Shown: positions 12,637 to 24,612 of the stretch, piece after piece
How positions within the stretch are numbered: position 1 is the stretch's first letter
Layout: the number at the start of each line of letters is the position of its first letter
DNA from: Lepiota brunneoincarnata
Taxonomy: Eukaryota; Basidiomycota; Agaricomycetes; Agaricales; Agaricaceae
Direction of reading: 5' to 3'
DNA: 64,000 nucleotides
Assembly: GCA_023014365.1 (NCBI GenBank)
Contig: JAEBUN010000011.1
Location: 620,001-684,000 of the forward strand
Made by a program: the position numbers and the translations under genes
The notes under the pieces: generated by a model
Seen by the model: only the letters and a program-made list of their open reading frames with translations
Told to the model about the DNA's origin: nothing
Databases searched by the model: none

Positions 12637-13859
12637 ATGCCAGTCTCCCCAACCAACATGCCGATGTCACAGACTCGGCGCGCCCTGAAACGCTCCGCAT
12701 CCACAGCCTCACTGCCTACGCCTCCTAGGACACATAGCCGACGACGGAGACGAAGATCTGGAGGGAGTTGCGATTCGGATAGCGACGAGCACGAAGGTTT
12801 AGACAACCAGGAGGGCGCGCTCTCGAGCACTGATGAGGAAGACAATGAATTGCCTCAGCATGGCCAGAAGGGCCGGAAAAAGCGACGGCTGAGCAGGAAT
12901 GATGACGATGAAGAGGCATTTTGGGTGGCTAGACCCGAGTCAGAACTTGCAGTTGACAGGGATCAAGCTAAAGCCAACGCGTCAGAAACGGACGCCCGTG
13001 AACCCTCATCCTCTGCGCCCTTGCTCTACCGCAAATCCCTGCAGCGGAGTCGGTCACAGAGCACCAATGGCTTAGCTTCACCGCCACCGTCACATCGGAA
13101 ACGTCAAGCCCAAGCTCCAGCTACACCTGCAGATACAGCTGCTATTGTGGTACCCAATAGCAATCCGACATCGCCTCCTGCAACACCAAAGAGACAAATT
13201 CGGCTTTCCGGTCGTGCAAAGGCTAAAGGGGCAAAAATACCACAGTTCCCTATCATCTCTGACTCGCCTGACAACCCTTTCTACGATGTTCCGGCGTCTC
13301 CTTCCCCTGGCGAGGATAGCGAGAGTCCACGTGTCAGCACTAGTCCCAGAACCCCCGGAACATCCAACTATCATGAGAAGCCTACAGTCACCTATGTCTT
13401 GTGCGTTCTTCCCCCATTCTGTCTCGATATCCCATTCTAAGTATCTAATCAGTCCGCGGCGTGCGTCGTGAATATCAAAACCCACTCTACAATCATGCCA
13501 AGAACCGCCCACTCTCACCACCACCCAACTCGCTACTCCCGATCGAGCATCCAGATTATTCGCCCGATATGGCGTGTAAACCAACTGTGCTTTTTCCAAA
13601 CGCACATAAGGGTAAACGCGCAATTGTAGGAACAGACGCGACCGCCGCGGGTCCTCTCAGGCGGAGCCCCCGAAGGAAAGGGCCTGTTGTCGGCGATAGC
13701 GAGGACGAGGACGATAGTCCAGGTGAGATCGAGAACCCGGGTGTGGTGGAGGGGGATAGGATCCGACCGAGGAGGTTGGACTTTGGGCCACCGAAAAATA
13801 CGGGCAAGATTAGGACGACCAAGATAACGCCCCCTGTTGGAGGCGATGCTGTACTTTGA
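12637..13859 (+). CDS. Disordered basic protein of unknown function
   Basis: Two exons. Exon 1 (12637-13400) encodes about 255 residues rich in Ser, Pro, Arg and acidic runs, with basic clusters such as HSRRRRRRSGG and GRKKRRLSR that look like nuclear localisation signals. It ends in PTVTYVL at a GT donor at 13401. Exon 2 starts after the acceptor at 13451-13452 and encodes RGVRREYQNPLYNHAKN, a short ordered-looking motif, then PLSPPPNSLLPIEHPDYSP and another disordered basic/acidic tail. The canonical junction is out of frame by one base, so either a base is wrong or splicing is unusual. The ordered block resembles a conserved motif of basidiomycete hypothetical proteins, from memory only. 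A nuclear or chromatin role is plausible but unproven. Confidence 0.65.
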
Positions 13860-15012
13860 TCTTCAGCTGAGCTGTGAGTCTCGACGATCCCTGCGTCCGG
13901 CACCGCTGGTCGGATTCAAACCCCGGCTTCGTCCTCGTCTGCCGTTGCAACCATCGAACGTCCTCACAGTTCTGTTCTCTCACCATCTATCTCGGTTTCG
14001 TTCCGTCATTACCACCATTGCTACCACGCGATGCGCTCGCAAATCTCCACAAAAATCACAACATCTTTCATTCCTTTCACTACGAACTAGCTCGGGATTT
14101 TGTGCCCGTCATCACACCGATGCTTTATTGATTTGCGACACCCTCTCCCTCGATTTGTCTTGCTCTCATCTCGTCCTATTCCTCTGCCCTTACTACCCCC
14201 CTCTCACATTGCTCTGTGTCGGCCCTTAGCGATTTTTGGATCGGTTTTTGATGCTGACTCGTTTTTTGATGTGTGCGATACCTGCGACTTCACAACTCTA
14301 TCTATGCATAAGTAAACAAACCGAGTATCTACGACAATATACAGAACACTATATTATTATATGAAAGCTGTTGAGCAAGAATGATTGTATTCCGTCCCAA
14401 CTGTGAGCTGAGCCCTGAGCACTCGTGCTTCAGTATAAGATGGGCTTGGGGATGGAGCGTAGCAGATCCAGAATGAGTGCAAGGCTATAGTGGCCTTGTC
14501 TTTGAGGGTGTTTTATCCGTCAAGCTTGATTACTGGTTTGTCCTCCGGGCATGTCATGTGTACGCCCAGGTTTGCCGCTACCGCTGACAATCAGGGCCCT
14601 CTCACCCGCCACTGTCCACCGCTATAAGGCTCCCTCTCACTTTTCATGTCTTTGACTTGCTACTAAATATACTTTGTCATGCGTCGGATATGCCCTTCCT
14701 TTTTCCACAAGCACTGAACATAAATGTTGTTTGGATTAGACATCTCGTTCATGCACCTTTAGACTTCGCGGAGCCGGTAGAACGACAAGATGCGGAACGG
14801 TGCAAATGCCTCTCCTGTGCCTGACACATGCCCTCTTAGAGTCTAAATGTAAGGCACTTCAGGTGTGTTATTCATTAACGATAATTAGATTATCAGGCAC
14901 TGGTGAAAACACCCGGGACAAACCGGTTCGTATGTAGAGAAAGGGGTGGTATAGTTGTTACGTATGTAGTCGTATGACACACAAAGAGGAGCTCTCCCTA
15001 TGGTTATATACA
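13860..15012. other. Intergenic region between two convergent genes
   Basis: Pyrimidine-rich downstream of the basic-protein gene, then AT-rich. No coding family signal on either strand. It should contain the 3' ends of both flanking transcripts. Confidence 0.4.
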
Positions 15013-18000
15013 TCATGCACCATAGTGTACAAAAGGCACCCAGGATTTAAATGAGTCATGCTCCAATTCTCGCAGCTCCCCAACAGCTTCATGCAGCGTT
15101 TGTGCCGCTCGTTCATTGTTTGGCTCCCCTCCAACAAGAAGTTTCTCGTAAACCTTTTCAGCAATTTTGGGAGCCGTTGCGTCAGGTATCGACCACATCG
15201 TTCCAATAACACTCCGATACCCTGCTCCCAACATGGCACCAGTAATGTGCACCGCCTTATCTGACGCTTTCTCGTCTCCAGTTGCCGTCTCGCAGGCAGA
15301 CAAAAACGCAAAGCCGTCATTGGAAAATGGCTTGGCAATGATGTCGCTGATTGTTAAGCGATGGTCATAGAGACAAAACCCACTCCGTGTGGGTTCCCGC
15401 ACGTCCTGGGTGGCATGACATGCGAGGTGAATCCAGCTGCTGTTTTCCATGTACTTTAGCACACGCTCTCTCGTTGCTTGTTCATCCCGAAGTACTTCAA
15501 ATCTCCACCTGGGTTCCTCAGAGCAGAGTTGGCCTATCCTCGCCATTTCTGTTTCAGCCCCTGGAAGCAAGCTTTGACCTGGCGTGTTGACCATGGAAAT
15601 GCCTACAAGTTGATTGAACGGTTGTTGTTTCACCGCCCTTGCTTCGAGTAAGGCGTTCACTGTTGGTGTGTATGAAGAGACAACGTAGTTAAATGTCCCA
15701 TCTACCTTCGTGTCAATTTTGCGGCAGGCAGCATGGAGTGGAAAGAATGTGAGGGGGCCAGTAGGACACCACCAAATAGTGGGGAAGGTTCGATGGGTCC
15801 CGATCAGATCCACCAGTCTGCATTGGATGATCAATAGGGGTGTTCCGCTGCAGCAAAGGAACCCTCACCATCAGATCCAAGCCTTGAAGAATAGGATACA
15901 CGACGGTTGAATAAATCCTCTCAAGAATCCCTGCCATGCGCGAACCACTGACCGAGACCGATGCACCGGCACGGTCTGCCCATCTCTGGGCACGATGAGC
16001 GCTCGCGACATATTCTCTCAACGATGCCCGCATCTTATCTACATCCTCATAGGAAAGCTTTTCCAGTGGGATATGGAGCACTTTGTCTTTGCCTTGTTTG
16101 AGTACCAATGCATCGCAACGGCGCTGGTGGACATTGATAACAACCACGGGACCCGAGATGGCAGCTGCCTTCAGAGCAGAGACATTTTTCGGGAGGAGGA
16201 AGTCTCCAAAGTCTGGAAGTGACCGAATCTTCTTCACAAGTAAATCCCCTTGGCTGCGAGACGATGATGGCGCCGAGTCTCTTCTTCAAGGGAAATCTTG
16301 GTATCATTGGATAGGGTCATGTTATGCCCCCGGGTTGCCGCACCCTGGAGCCCATTTGAAACTTGTATAAATTCAGCGTAGATATTCGGGTGTGCTTGAC
16401 GGAGGTTATGAAGCGAAGTGCGGAGGTTGAGTAGCTGATTCCAGACTACTGAACGTCCTTGTTCAAGCCACTCGAGTGCGAGATCTGGGTGGCCAGCATC
16501 AAGGGCGAATGCAACAGCCTCTCTTGGAATATCACCAAGGTTGTTGATTTGGGAATGGCGTGCAGTGATGGGGTCTCCAATCCAGGCAACTTGTGGGATG
16601 AGTTCTATGGCTCTACGATATGCGACTAATGCGGATGGTGGGTCCCGCTTAGCTTCTAAGCGAGCCCATCGTCGGGATGCATGAGATCGAACCAAGGGTG
16701 AGCCAGTGTTGGATGTCGCAGCTGACCGAAGATATTTGATTGCCTCGTCCAAGTCGGTTAATGAATTGGAATGATCGAATCGACTCTGGAAGATATTTCC
16801 AAGGTTATTGAGCAACGTTAGTTTATTTGTATGAGCATCTGGGGTGAGCGACATCGCCTGTTGCAGATATTTGATGGCCTCGTCAAGGTCGCTCAGCTTC
16901 TTTGTATGCCTAAACCGGCTGTGGAGAGAAGTTCCGAGGTTGTTGAGCCGCAATGGTTTGCCGGCATGACCCTCTGAGGTGAGTGACACTGCCGTCCACT
17001 TGGTCCCGATCGCCTCGTCGAGGTCGCTCACCATCCTGGTATGGTTGAACCGACTCTGGAAAGAATTCCCAAGGTTTGTGAGCCGCATTGGTTTGTCGGC
17101 ATGGCCATCCGGAGTGAGCATCACCGCCAGCCGTTGGCTCTCAATTGCTTCCTCAATGTCGTTCAGTATTCCTGTGCGGCCAAATCGACTCTCCAAGGAA
17201 ATCCCAAGGTTATTTAGCCATGTTGGTTTGCTTGCATGACCATCTGGGGTGAGCAACACTGCTTGCTTTTCATTCCTGATCGCCTCCTCCAGGTCGGTCA
17301 GCATCCCTATGCGCTCAAACCGACTCCGGAATGAATTTCCGAGGTTATTGAGTTGTGCTGGTTTCCGCGCATGGCCATCTGGGGTGAGCAACACCGCCTG
17401 CTGCTGATTCCTAATTGCCTCATCGAGGTCGTTCAGTATCCCCGTACACGTAAACCGACTGTAGAAGGACACCCCAAGATTGGAGAGCCATCCCGACTTG
17501 TCAGCATGATCGTCTGGGGTGAGCGACACGGCATGTTGTTTATACTTGATCGCCTCCTCGAGGTCATCCAGCATCCCTGTGTATCCAAACTGACTCTCCA
17601 AGGAAACCCCAAGGTTATTGAGCCATCCTGGTTTGCGCGCATGACCATCTGGGGTGAGCGACACCGCCTGCCGTTTATACTTGATTGCCTCCTCCAGGTC
17701 GCTCACCCCTGTGTGCTCAAACCGGCTCTGGAAGAAAATTCCGAGGTTGCTAAGCCGCGCTGGTTTGTAAGTGCTGCCATCTGGGGTGAGCAACACTGCC
17801 TGTTCTTGTGTTTTGATTGCCTCGTCGAGGTCGCTCGGCATCCCTGTACTCTTAAACCGACCCTGAAGGGACATTCCGAGGTTGTTGAGCCGCACCGGCT
17901 TGTCAGCATGATTATCTGGGGTGAGCGACGCTGCCTGCTGTAGGTTCTTGATCGCCTCCTCACAATCACTCTGGTTCCCAGTTCTCCTGAAGCGGGTCTC

Positions 18001-18543
18001 GAGCGAGATCTTGAGATTGTTTAGTCGCCCTGATTTGTTGGGATGATCATCTAGGGTGAGTAATACTGCCTGTCGTTGCTTTTCGATCGCCTCCCCGAGG
18101 TCACTCAACATCCCCGTGTGCCCAAACCGACTAAGGAAAGCAGTCCCAAGGTTGGTCAGCCATCCTGGTTTATCGGCATGACCGTCCGGAGTGAGCAACA
18201 CTGCCTGCTGTTGATTCTGGATTGCCTCTTTGAGGTCGCTCAGCATCCCTTTATGGATGAACCGAGTCTGAAAGGAAATCCCAAGGTTGTTGAGCCGTCC
18301 TGCCAGCTCCACATGACCATCTGGAGTGAGAGATACCGCCTGCTGTTGAATCTTGATCGCTTCCTCGAGGTCGTTCATTGACCCGGTACACTCATACCGG
18401 TCCTGGAAGGAAATTCCAAGGTTGTGGAGTAATGCTGGTTTGTCGGGATGAGCATCTGAGGTGAGCAGCACAGCCTCCTGGTGTTTCCTTATCGCGTCCT
18501 CGAGGTCTCCTAGCACCCCCGTACGCTCAAATTGATTATACAA
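15013..18543 (-). CDS. TPR-CHAT protein (caspase-like HetF-associated protease with TPRs)
   Basis: The N-terminal part (16234-18543) is an array of 14 tetratricopeptide-like repeats of about 45 residues, each built on LNNLG.S..SRF..TG..DL.EAI...QQAV.LTPDGH. A linker (15713-16237, with KIRSLPDFGDFLLP) leads to a CHAT domain (15013-15834): IWWCPTGPL, the catalytic His in IHLACHATQD (residue 140 of that last open frame) and the catalytic Cys in AFLSACETATGD (residue 181). CHAT domains are clan CD cysteine peptidases related to caspases and separase; in bacteria TPR-CHAT proteases act in defence and cell death, and fungi carry many such genes. Two breaks: one G appears to be missing from a G4 run near 16245, and the junction near 15840-15890 (GT...AG, intron-like) is off by one base. 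An upstream exon before 18543 is likely. A role in fungal self/non-self recognition is inference. Confidence 0.82.
16690..18543 (-). repeat. Tandem TPR-coding repeat, 14 units of about 135 bp
   Basis: Fourteen consecutive units of 45 codons; the first is partial, and one (the seventh, near 17670-17800) is a codon shorter. Near-identical positions include NNLG, RF, DL.EAI and LTPDGHA.KP. Such homogeneity suggests recent unit duplication or gene conversion. Confidence 0.9.
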
Positions 18544-19739
18544 CTAGTGTAAGCCATAGTCTTCATTATGCTGTAAGTTTGTCAACGCTAACATGGACGA
18601 GACAGCGCCATTAGTCTGCCGGGTCAAAGTCATAGAGAGGGAATTACAATACCTAAGATGAGTCAGACAGACAACTGGGCGGGCAACGAGCGGCCTGCAG
18701 GAGGTCGAAGCAAGAGCGAAACTCGCACTCACTTAGTTTGATGAAGAGGCGAGCCGTCTGATGGGTGATATGGCAGCACGACGACACAATAGGAGTACTC
18801 CCACGTAACCGGGTACAAAGTAGACACCCAACGCTACAACTAAGAGGACATTGTATGAATGGTCCACGTACCCATCAATCTAACACAGCTCTCTGGGGGT
18901 TGCTCAGAATGAGCCCAGGCGAGTATGCATTTCATAATAAGATACCATGCTGATGGATGGCTATGGGACGTGGATGCCAAGTGTGCTTGGGACCAAGCCC
19001 TCACGTAGCTTGTTCAGGAGAGCCCTGGGACTCTGCTGGGGGCTTTCACCAGATTAATGGCAAGCGTGGAGGCGAGGAATATAACCATGGATTCAAGGGC
19101 AACAGGAGGAACGTCGGAGGACAGAAGCCACATCGCTAATGCAACGTAGAAGAGGGCTGCATTGACAACACGGTCACTATCAAAGGAAAGGTAAGCTTCC
19201 CGATTGCACACTGGGTTAAAACGTCCAGGAGGTTGCTACTCCAGCAGTACGACGTGGACCTCACTAGCATTAGGAACTGTTGGTAGACACGCTTGGTGGA
19301 GAGTCATGACAGGGAAATGGGATTTTCCGTGGTATTCATCAATGGGTCCGCAGGTAGTGCCCGCGACACTCCGGTGCCTTTCCCGGCCAGCATCAGTACC
19401 CAGATGGATTTGTCATTACCTTGGGGTGTTGTGGTTTGGACAGGCGCTTGTTGCATGGGTTTACGCTCGAGGCTCAAGTTCGTAGGTAATGGATGGGTCA
19501 TTGATTTTGAGCGCAGACTGCAGTCTGACTCAGATACTGTTGTAAAGTGGCAAGATGTTCAAGAAGTCCAGGTGTCTAGTGCTAATGGCAAGAGTGCTAA
19601 TATATGTACTGATCGAAGGTACTTGTCAACACTAACGAAGGCGTCAGTGGGTCCACACTACCGGGGTGACAGGGATGTAATACTCTGTGAAATTTGTCCA
19701 GCAATGTAGGCATACTGGCTAATAGCGCTCAACCAAATA
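18544..19739. other. Region between TPR-CHAT gene and transposon nest
   Basis: No gene recognised. Short open frames on both strands (for example 19293-19709, + and 19014-19211, -) have no family signal. The right end (19735-19739, AAATA) is the left copy of the target-site duplication of the outermost retrotransposon. Confidence 0.45.
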
Positions 19740-19925
19740 TGAAACGCGTTGACGTTCCAGGTAGAATTACACTTAGAATTACAGTCAAGTAATCTTTGAT
19801 TAGACCTGAACTGGTAAATGAACGGTCTCTGCGATGAGAGTTGATGATTAAAAGTGTAACTACTGTGACCGTTACTGCCGGTCACACTATGTAGGATAGA
19901 CAAGAACATGTAGCTACCGGTTACA
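19740..19925 (-). repeat. LTR of B1 (3' LTR of the minus-strand element)
   Basis: 186 bp, starts TGAAACGCG and ends GGTTACA. It matches the 165-bp LTRs at 34088-34252 and 51830-51994 except for about 21 extra bases near 19790-19815. The purine-rich tract AGGAGGAGG plus TAA adjoins it on the sense strand. Confidence 0.88.
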
Positions 19926-20041
19926 TTACCTCCTCCTGAGACTGCGTAGCCAGTCTAAAATGTAAGATGATAGAAAAAGGAGGGTGTAAAATGATATAGA
20001 GCATGGTGAATGAGATGGAGCCTCAGAAATGGAGTATTTAT

Positions 20042-21378
20042 TTAAACAGTGGTGAATTCATCCTCCATCATGAATTGGAAGTCGGTGGGTTCGTCTCCCC
20101 AGAGTAGGGGTGGATCAGCAAGTGCAGGTACATTGGTGGGTGGTGCCAAATGTGGGGTGATTGGTGCAGTTGAGTCTTCGGGTGTAGGCGGTTCAGTGTT
20201 GAGATATTTTCGCGATGGTAAATGATGAAAGATAGCCAGCTTGCCTAATTGAGCCCATCCAGCTGCATTACGGGGATTGTTTTCCAACACCTGGGATAGC
20301 CCCTCGAAGGAGTCGAGGATGCAATTGATGTCCTGCTGTGTAGGTGTTCTCCAACCAGCCAATTCAGTGATTAGGGGTGGAGTGCTGTACTCCATTAAAC
20401 GGGTGATGCACTCATCATCTATGCATGTTAGGAAGTTGGGGTCAAGTACCTCGGTCTGGTACATGAAGTCGAGGCAGTGGATGCCATAGGTGTAGGCGTA
20501 GTCAATCCAGGAGGGCAGAATGCGGTTGTGAATGAGTGCCTCGATTACCACATCAATTGTGATGTAATTGACCCCATCACGGTCAATAATGGCAGGTTGG
20601 ATGCAGAAATTGGGGCCGGTCTGTGGGTTAAATTGTTCTGGGAGTGTTTGAATGGCTTCATAATATTGGTGGGGGAGTGCAGTGAGGAGGGCAAAGTATC
20701 ACATGAATTTGATTTTTGCAGGCTTCAAGTTGGAGGTGCAAAGGAGTCTTCCTAGACTGTAGCCAAAAACAGAGCACCTGTCTAATCAGAGTGCATGATT
20801 GATTACAATGCCGTGGGTGTGGTTGAGTGTTGCAGGGTGGCTTTGGCAGAGTAAGTATTCTGCATGGGTGTCCAGCTTCATGAGGTTGTAGATACTCAGT
20901 GCTGGTATTCCTGTAAACCCAGAGATTGATTGTGCTGTCGATATTATGGGGCGAGGAGTTTGCAAGGGGAAGAGTGTTGTGTGAGGTACTGGTGGTGAGT
21001 CTGCATTGGGGCTGAAGTCTGACTTGGTCATGAGCCAGGTCATGGTTTTATCATGGATGTGTTCTGTACTCCTGGCAGCTACTGCAAATAGTTCAAATAA
21101 TAATAGGTAGGCTTCAGCACATGTAGATCCTTGTATAGAGGGGTTGTGCATGGCTGTGATGAGGGCCTGTGCCTCAGATGGTGTAAGTGGTAGGCCTTGT
21201 TTGGCAATAGAGTAGATAGGGTGCTCATCAGGGATCGTGAATGCTTTGTTCTGAGTGGTCTTGAACTTGGCCATGGTAAGTGCCATGTTTCCCATAAATA
21301 CTGTGTTGGTGAATGGTGAATAGTATGAGTAGAATGAGAGCATGCCTTGCAGGTAGTTATTTTGCTCCTCATTTCCAT
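20042..21378 (-). pseudogene. ORF-X of B1, decayed copy
   Basis: Same gene as 34529-35662 in B2, but split by stops into pieces at 20042-20551 and 20786-21343. Most differences from the B2 copy are C/T or G/A exchanges. Function unknown; it sits downstream of integrase in the element. Confidence 0.75.
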
Positions 21379-22800
21379 CTATTGTTGTTGTTTCCCAGAA
21401 TCTAGGGTTTGTACCAGGTGAGGTTAAGTCATCCAGGTCATGGTTAATTGGTTGGATGTTAGTATCCTCATTATTGTTATCGATTGTGTCTCTAGTGGGA
21501 GTGACATAGGCTGGTTGTTCATAGCGGATGTTTCTTGAGTGTGGTGGTATAATGTCTTGTGTTCAAGTATTGATGTGTCTTGTGACATGTAATTGTCACT
21601 GCATGTATGTCTCATCATGTTTGGTAGGACATGTGATGTTTGTTGAGCTAGCAAGCTCATGTCAAGCCAGAAAGCTCATGTCGAGCTTTCCATGACATAT
21701 CCTGTTTAGGGATTCTTTTGTTTGTACATTGTTTGTCAATACTGGGCATGTTTCCGCCTATTTATGGATATTTGTCAGTAGTGTATATACCTACCAGCCT
21801 GCTGTTAGACACCTCAGTACTTGCAGTTATGAGCTACTGAGGTAAGTAGAGTCTTCTCATGTTTTTTCCACTATGATACTTATGCCTATGTTAGACTTAG
21901 TTATTCTACAATGTTTGCATCCTAATGATCTGTTGATTGATTTGGTTTGGGTATGTCCCCATGTTTCATTTGTTGTTCCTACTGCCATGTGCAGTTCCCC
22001 CCCTCTCCAGCCGAAGCTCTTGAGGTGTATGGGTTCATCCACTCTGTCCTCTTGTCCTTCCATAGCCATGCAAAATAGGGGTAGGCATCTTGGACATATA
22101 TGTAGGTTTTTTGGGGTTGGGTGAGGGTGTGTGTGGATGTAGCTGAGTAAATTGTTTTGCTGTCAGTGGCTTTTATATTTTCTTGCTTGAAATTCATTAT
22201 TTCCTTGCAGGGTATCATGTTTTGTGGGTTCCTGATGTTTTTTGTGGTGTCATGGGTAAGTTTTTTTCGTGATCTGGTTGTTAATTCACTAATCTTTTGG
22301 GTGCCATGTAATTCAAGGTATCGATCAAGGGCCATGAGGTCCTTGCAGTATTCTAGTGTGTTATGATCCATACTCCTTCTGTATCCGAGGATAACTGGAG
22401 ACAGCCTTCAATCACTCTACAAGGTGTCCGAGATGGTTGGCCTTGCAGAGCTTAGTGGATCGTGCTCAATGAGATAATGAGGGAACATGCCAAGTTAAGG
22501 CAGAGAGGATTAACGACCACTGTTAACAAGATTAAAGCTTGAGACTTTAATCTCTACTTGTACAGGCCTTATATACCTATGAGATACTATATACTTGTTA
22601 TAGGTTATTGGGCTGTTCTACTTGTCCTGCGCAGTCTTAATGTTATGCTGGTTAGGCGTCTGCAAGGCTCAATGCGGTCAACGACAAGTTAACCGTTGAG
22701 TAATGCGAGCAAGTCAAAGACGATGTCAATGAACAGAAACAAATATGATGTATAATAAGACAAAGCTAAGGATTACAAGTAATACTTAGGTCTATATATA

Positions 22801-23006
22801 CAGTGACCCACAAAACTGTTCCAATGTTTTATACTTTTGACTTAAAGTAGTAATAGCTCAATGGATAAAATGACTAAATTTGTGAAAATATTTATAAACA
22901 TAGCCAAACATGTCATATCTGACCCTGCAAAGTCGCATTATGTAATACTTCCAAATTGGGCAATTATGAATTTTGTAAGCATGTTGAGTCATTGGAACAG
23001 TTTTGT
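22801..23006 (+). repeat. Left terminal inverted repeat of M1
   Basis: 206 bp. The 17-bp motif ACAAAACTGTTCCAATG lies near its outer end (22810-22826) and recurs inverted at its inner end (22990-23006). These are likely transposase-binding sites. Confidence 0.88.
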
Positions 23007-23040
23007 CAATGACATATTATACCAGGCCATCATATTATTT

Positions 23041-24056
23041 CTAGTACTTAGAGTGGCTCCCTTTGGCTTTGAGAACAGCTGCTACTCTCCTAGGCATACT
23101 TTCAATTAACTTCTGATACTCAGAAGCTGAAATAGCATCCCACTCCTTCTCTACCTCCTACTACAACTCCTTTATACCCTTGAGAGGAGATTCATACTCT
23201 CCCAGCATTCTCTTCACATAATCCCATAAGTGGTCAATGGGATTGAGGTCAGGTGATGTGCTGGCCAGATTAGCAGCCTAAAATGATATTTTTGAAACCA
23301 TTCTGGGGCCAATACACTCTTGTGTTTGGGATCATCATCTTGCTGGAAGATGATATCTTGGGGTTTAAGCTTGTACCACTGGAGACTCTTCTTCAAATCC
23401 TCCTCCAAAATTTGCACAAACAACTCTGCATCCATCCTTCCATCAATCCTCACTGCATAGCCTGGGCTATCCCACAGTATACAACCCCAAACTATCACTG
23501 ATCCTCCTCTATACTTCAGAGTTTCCTGAACCAGTCTTTCACTGAGCCCCTCTCCCTTCTTTTTCCATGCCCACTTCCTCCCATCTGACCCCAAACAATT
23601 GATTTTGGTCTCATCAGACCATACAACCAGCTTCCAGTCTTCCACAGTCCAATGCTGGTGTGTCAGAGCAAAATCCAGCCTAGCTCTCCTATGCTTGTCA
23701 AAGGGTCAAGGCTTTTTTTGCTTGACTATAGCCTTCATTCCTGCCTGTTTGAGATGCCTTAACACAATCTGTGAAGAGACTGATGTTCCAATGATGGGAA
23801 CAAGAGATTTGGCTATATCTACAGCAGTTTCAGCCTTGCCAGCAGAGATAAGATAGATAGTATGCTGGATATTGGTAGTAGAGAGTTTTGAAGGATGTCC
23901 TCCAAGTGATTTGGTAAGGCTGGAACAATTTTTAGAGGCTAGCCTGGATATGGTACTGTGCCCAACACCAGCAATTGCCTCAATTTTAGTATAGGAATGG
24001 TGAGAATTTAGCATAGAGAGGATGGTTTTCTTTAGAATAGAAGATAATGGTTTTAT
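23041..24056 (-). pseudogene. Tc1/mariner transposase, inactivated
   Basis: About 338 residues. The N-terminal helix-turn-helix part (ILSMLNSHHSYTKIEAIAGV, HSTISRLA) is followed by the DDE core: first Asp in VVWSDETK, second Asp in IFQQDDDPKHKS, third acidic residue as SPDLNPIDHLWD, an Asp as in mariner rather than the Glu of Tc1. Lesions: the start codon is ATA where truncated copy M2 has ATG; KKP is followed by TGA; a one-base loss near 23270 breaks the last catalytic block; and KEL is followed by TAG TAG near 23160. It is therefore non-functional. Confidence 0.88.
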
Positions 24057-24199
24057 GGTAAGTGGAGGGGTTGAGAATGATAGGACATGGCTGTTAGCAC
24101 ATCTATTTATATGTCAAAGACACATAGTCACATGATCTTATTGATTTACAATCAACAGAGTCATGTAATTGCTTGAATTAGTATCAAAAATTACCATTG

Positions 24200-24405
24200 A
24201 CAAAACTGTTCCAATGACTTAAAATGCTTACAAAATTCATAATTGACTCATTTGGATGTATTACATAACGCGAATTGGCAGGGTCAGATATGACATGTTT
24301 GGCTATGTTTCAAAATATATTCACAAATCTATCCATTTCATTCACTGAGCTATTACTACTTTAAGTCAAAAGTACAAAGCATTGGAACAGTTTTGTGGGT
24401 CACTG
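24200..24405 (-). repeat. Right terminal inverted repeat of M1
   Basis: 206 bp, mirror image of the left repeat. The 17-bp motif is at 24200-24216 (inner) and inverted at 24380-24396 (outer), with the same 163-bp spacing as on the left. Confidence 0.88.
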
Positions 24406-24612
24406 TACTACTGAGGTAACTGGCATGTGATAAAGAAGAAAATCACATGCGAACAAGCGGAAATCACAGGCCAAGGGTAACTAACTATAGACGAGTGGTG
24501 ACATGTGATAAGTAAATATAACTGGGCATCGACAGCGGGTGGTGGCATGTGTTTAAGTAAAAATAGATGGAAAAATAGGCGGATGGGTGTACTAAGGAGG
24601 AAAATGGTAACA

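Larger units (their letters stand above)
22801..24405 (-). mobile_element. Tc1/mariner DNA transposon M1
   Basis: 1605 bp, flanked by TA, inserted in the D LTR; the other D LTR shows the empty site with one TA. Terminal inverted repeats of 206 bp (22801-23006 and 24200-24405) begin CAGTGACCCACAAAACTG. It contains one decayed transposase gene on the minus strand. Confidence 0.93.
22641..24612 (-). repeat. 3' LTR of D, split by mariner M1
   Basis: 160 bp (22641-22800) plus 205 bp (24408-24612) equals the 365 bp of the other LTR. It starts TGTTATGCTGG and ends GGTAACA. The sense polypurine tract AGAAGGGGG (complement of 24616-24624) followed by TAA directly precedes it. Confidence 0.92.

Noticed and set aside
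13900..13930. GATTCAAACCCCGG, resembling a tRNA T-arm
   Set aside because: No matching acceptor, D or anticodon arms can be drawn around it.
16690..18543. Regularly spaced repeats that could suggest a CRISPR-like array
   Set aside because: The period is 135 bp, the repeats are contiguous and translate as TPR units in one frame; this is a coding repeat in a eukaryote.
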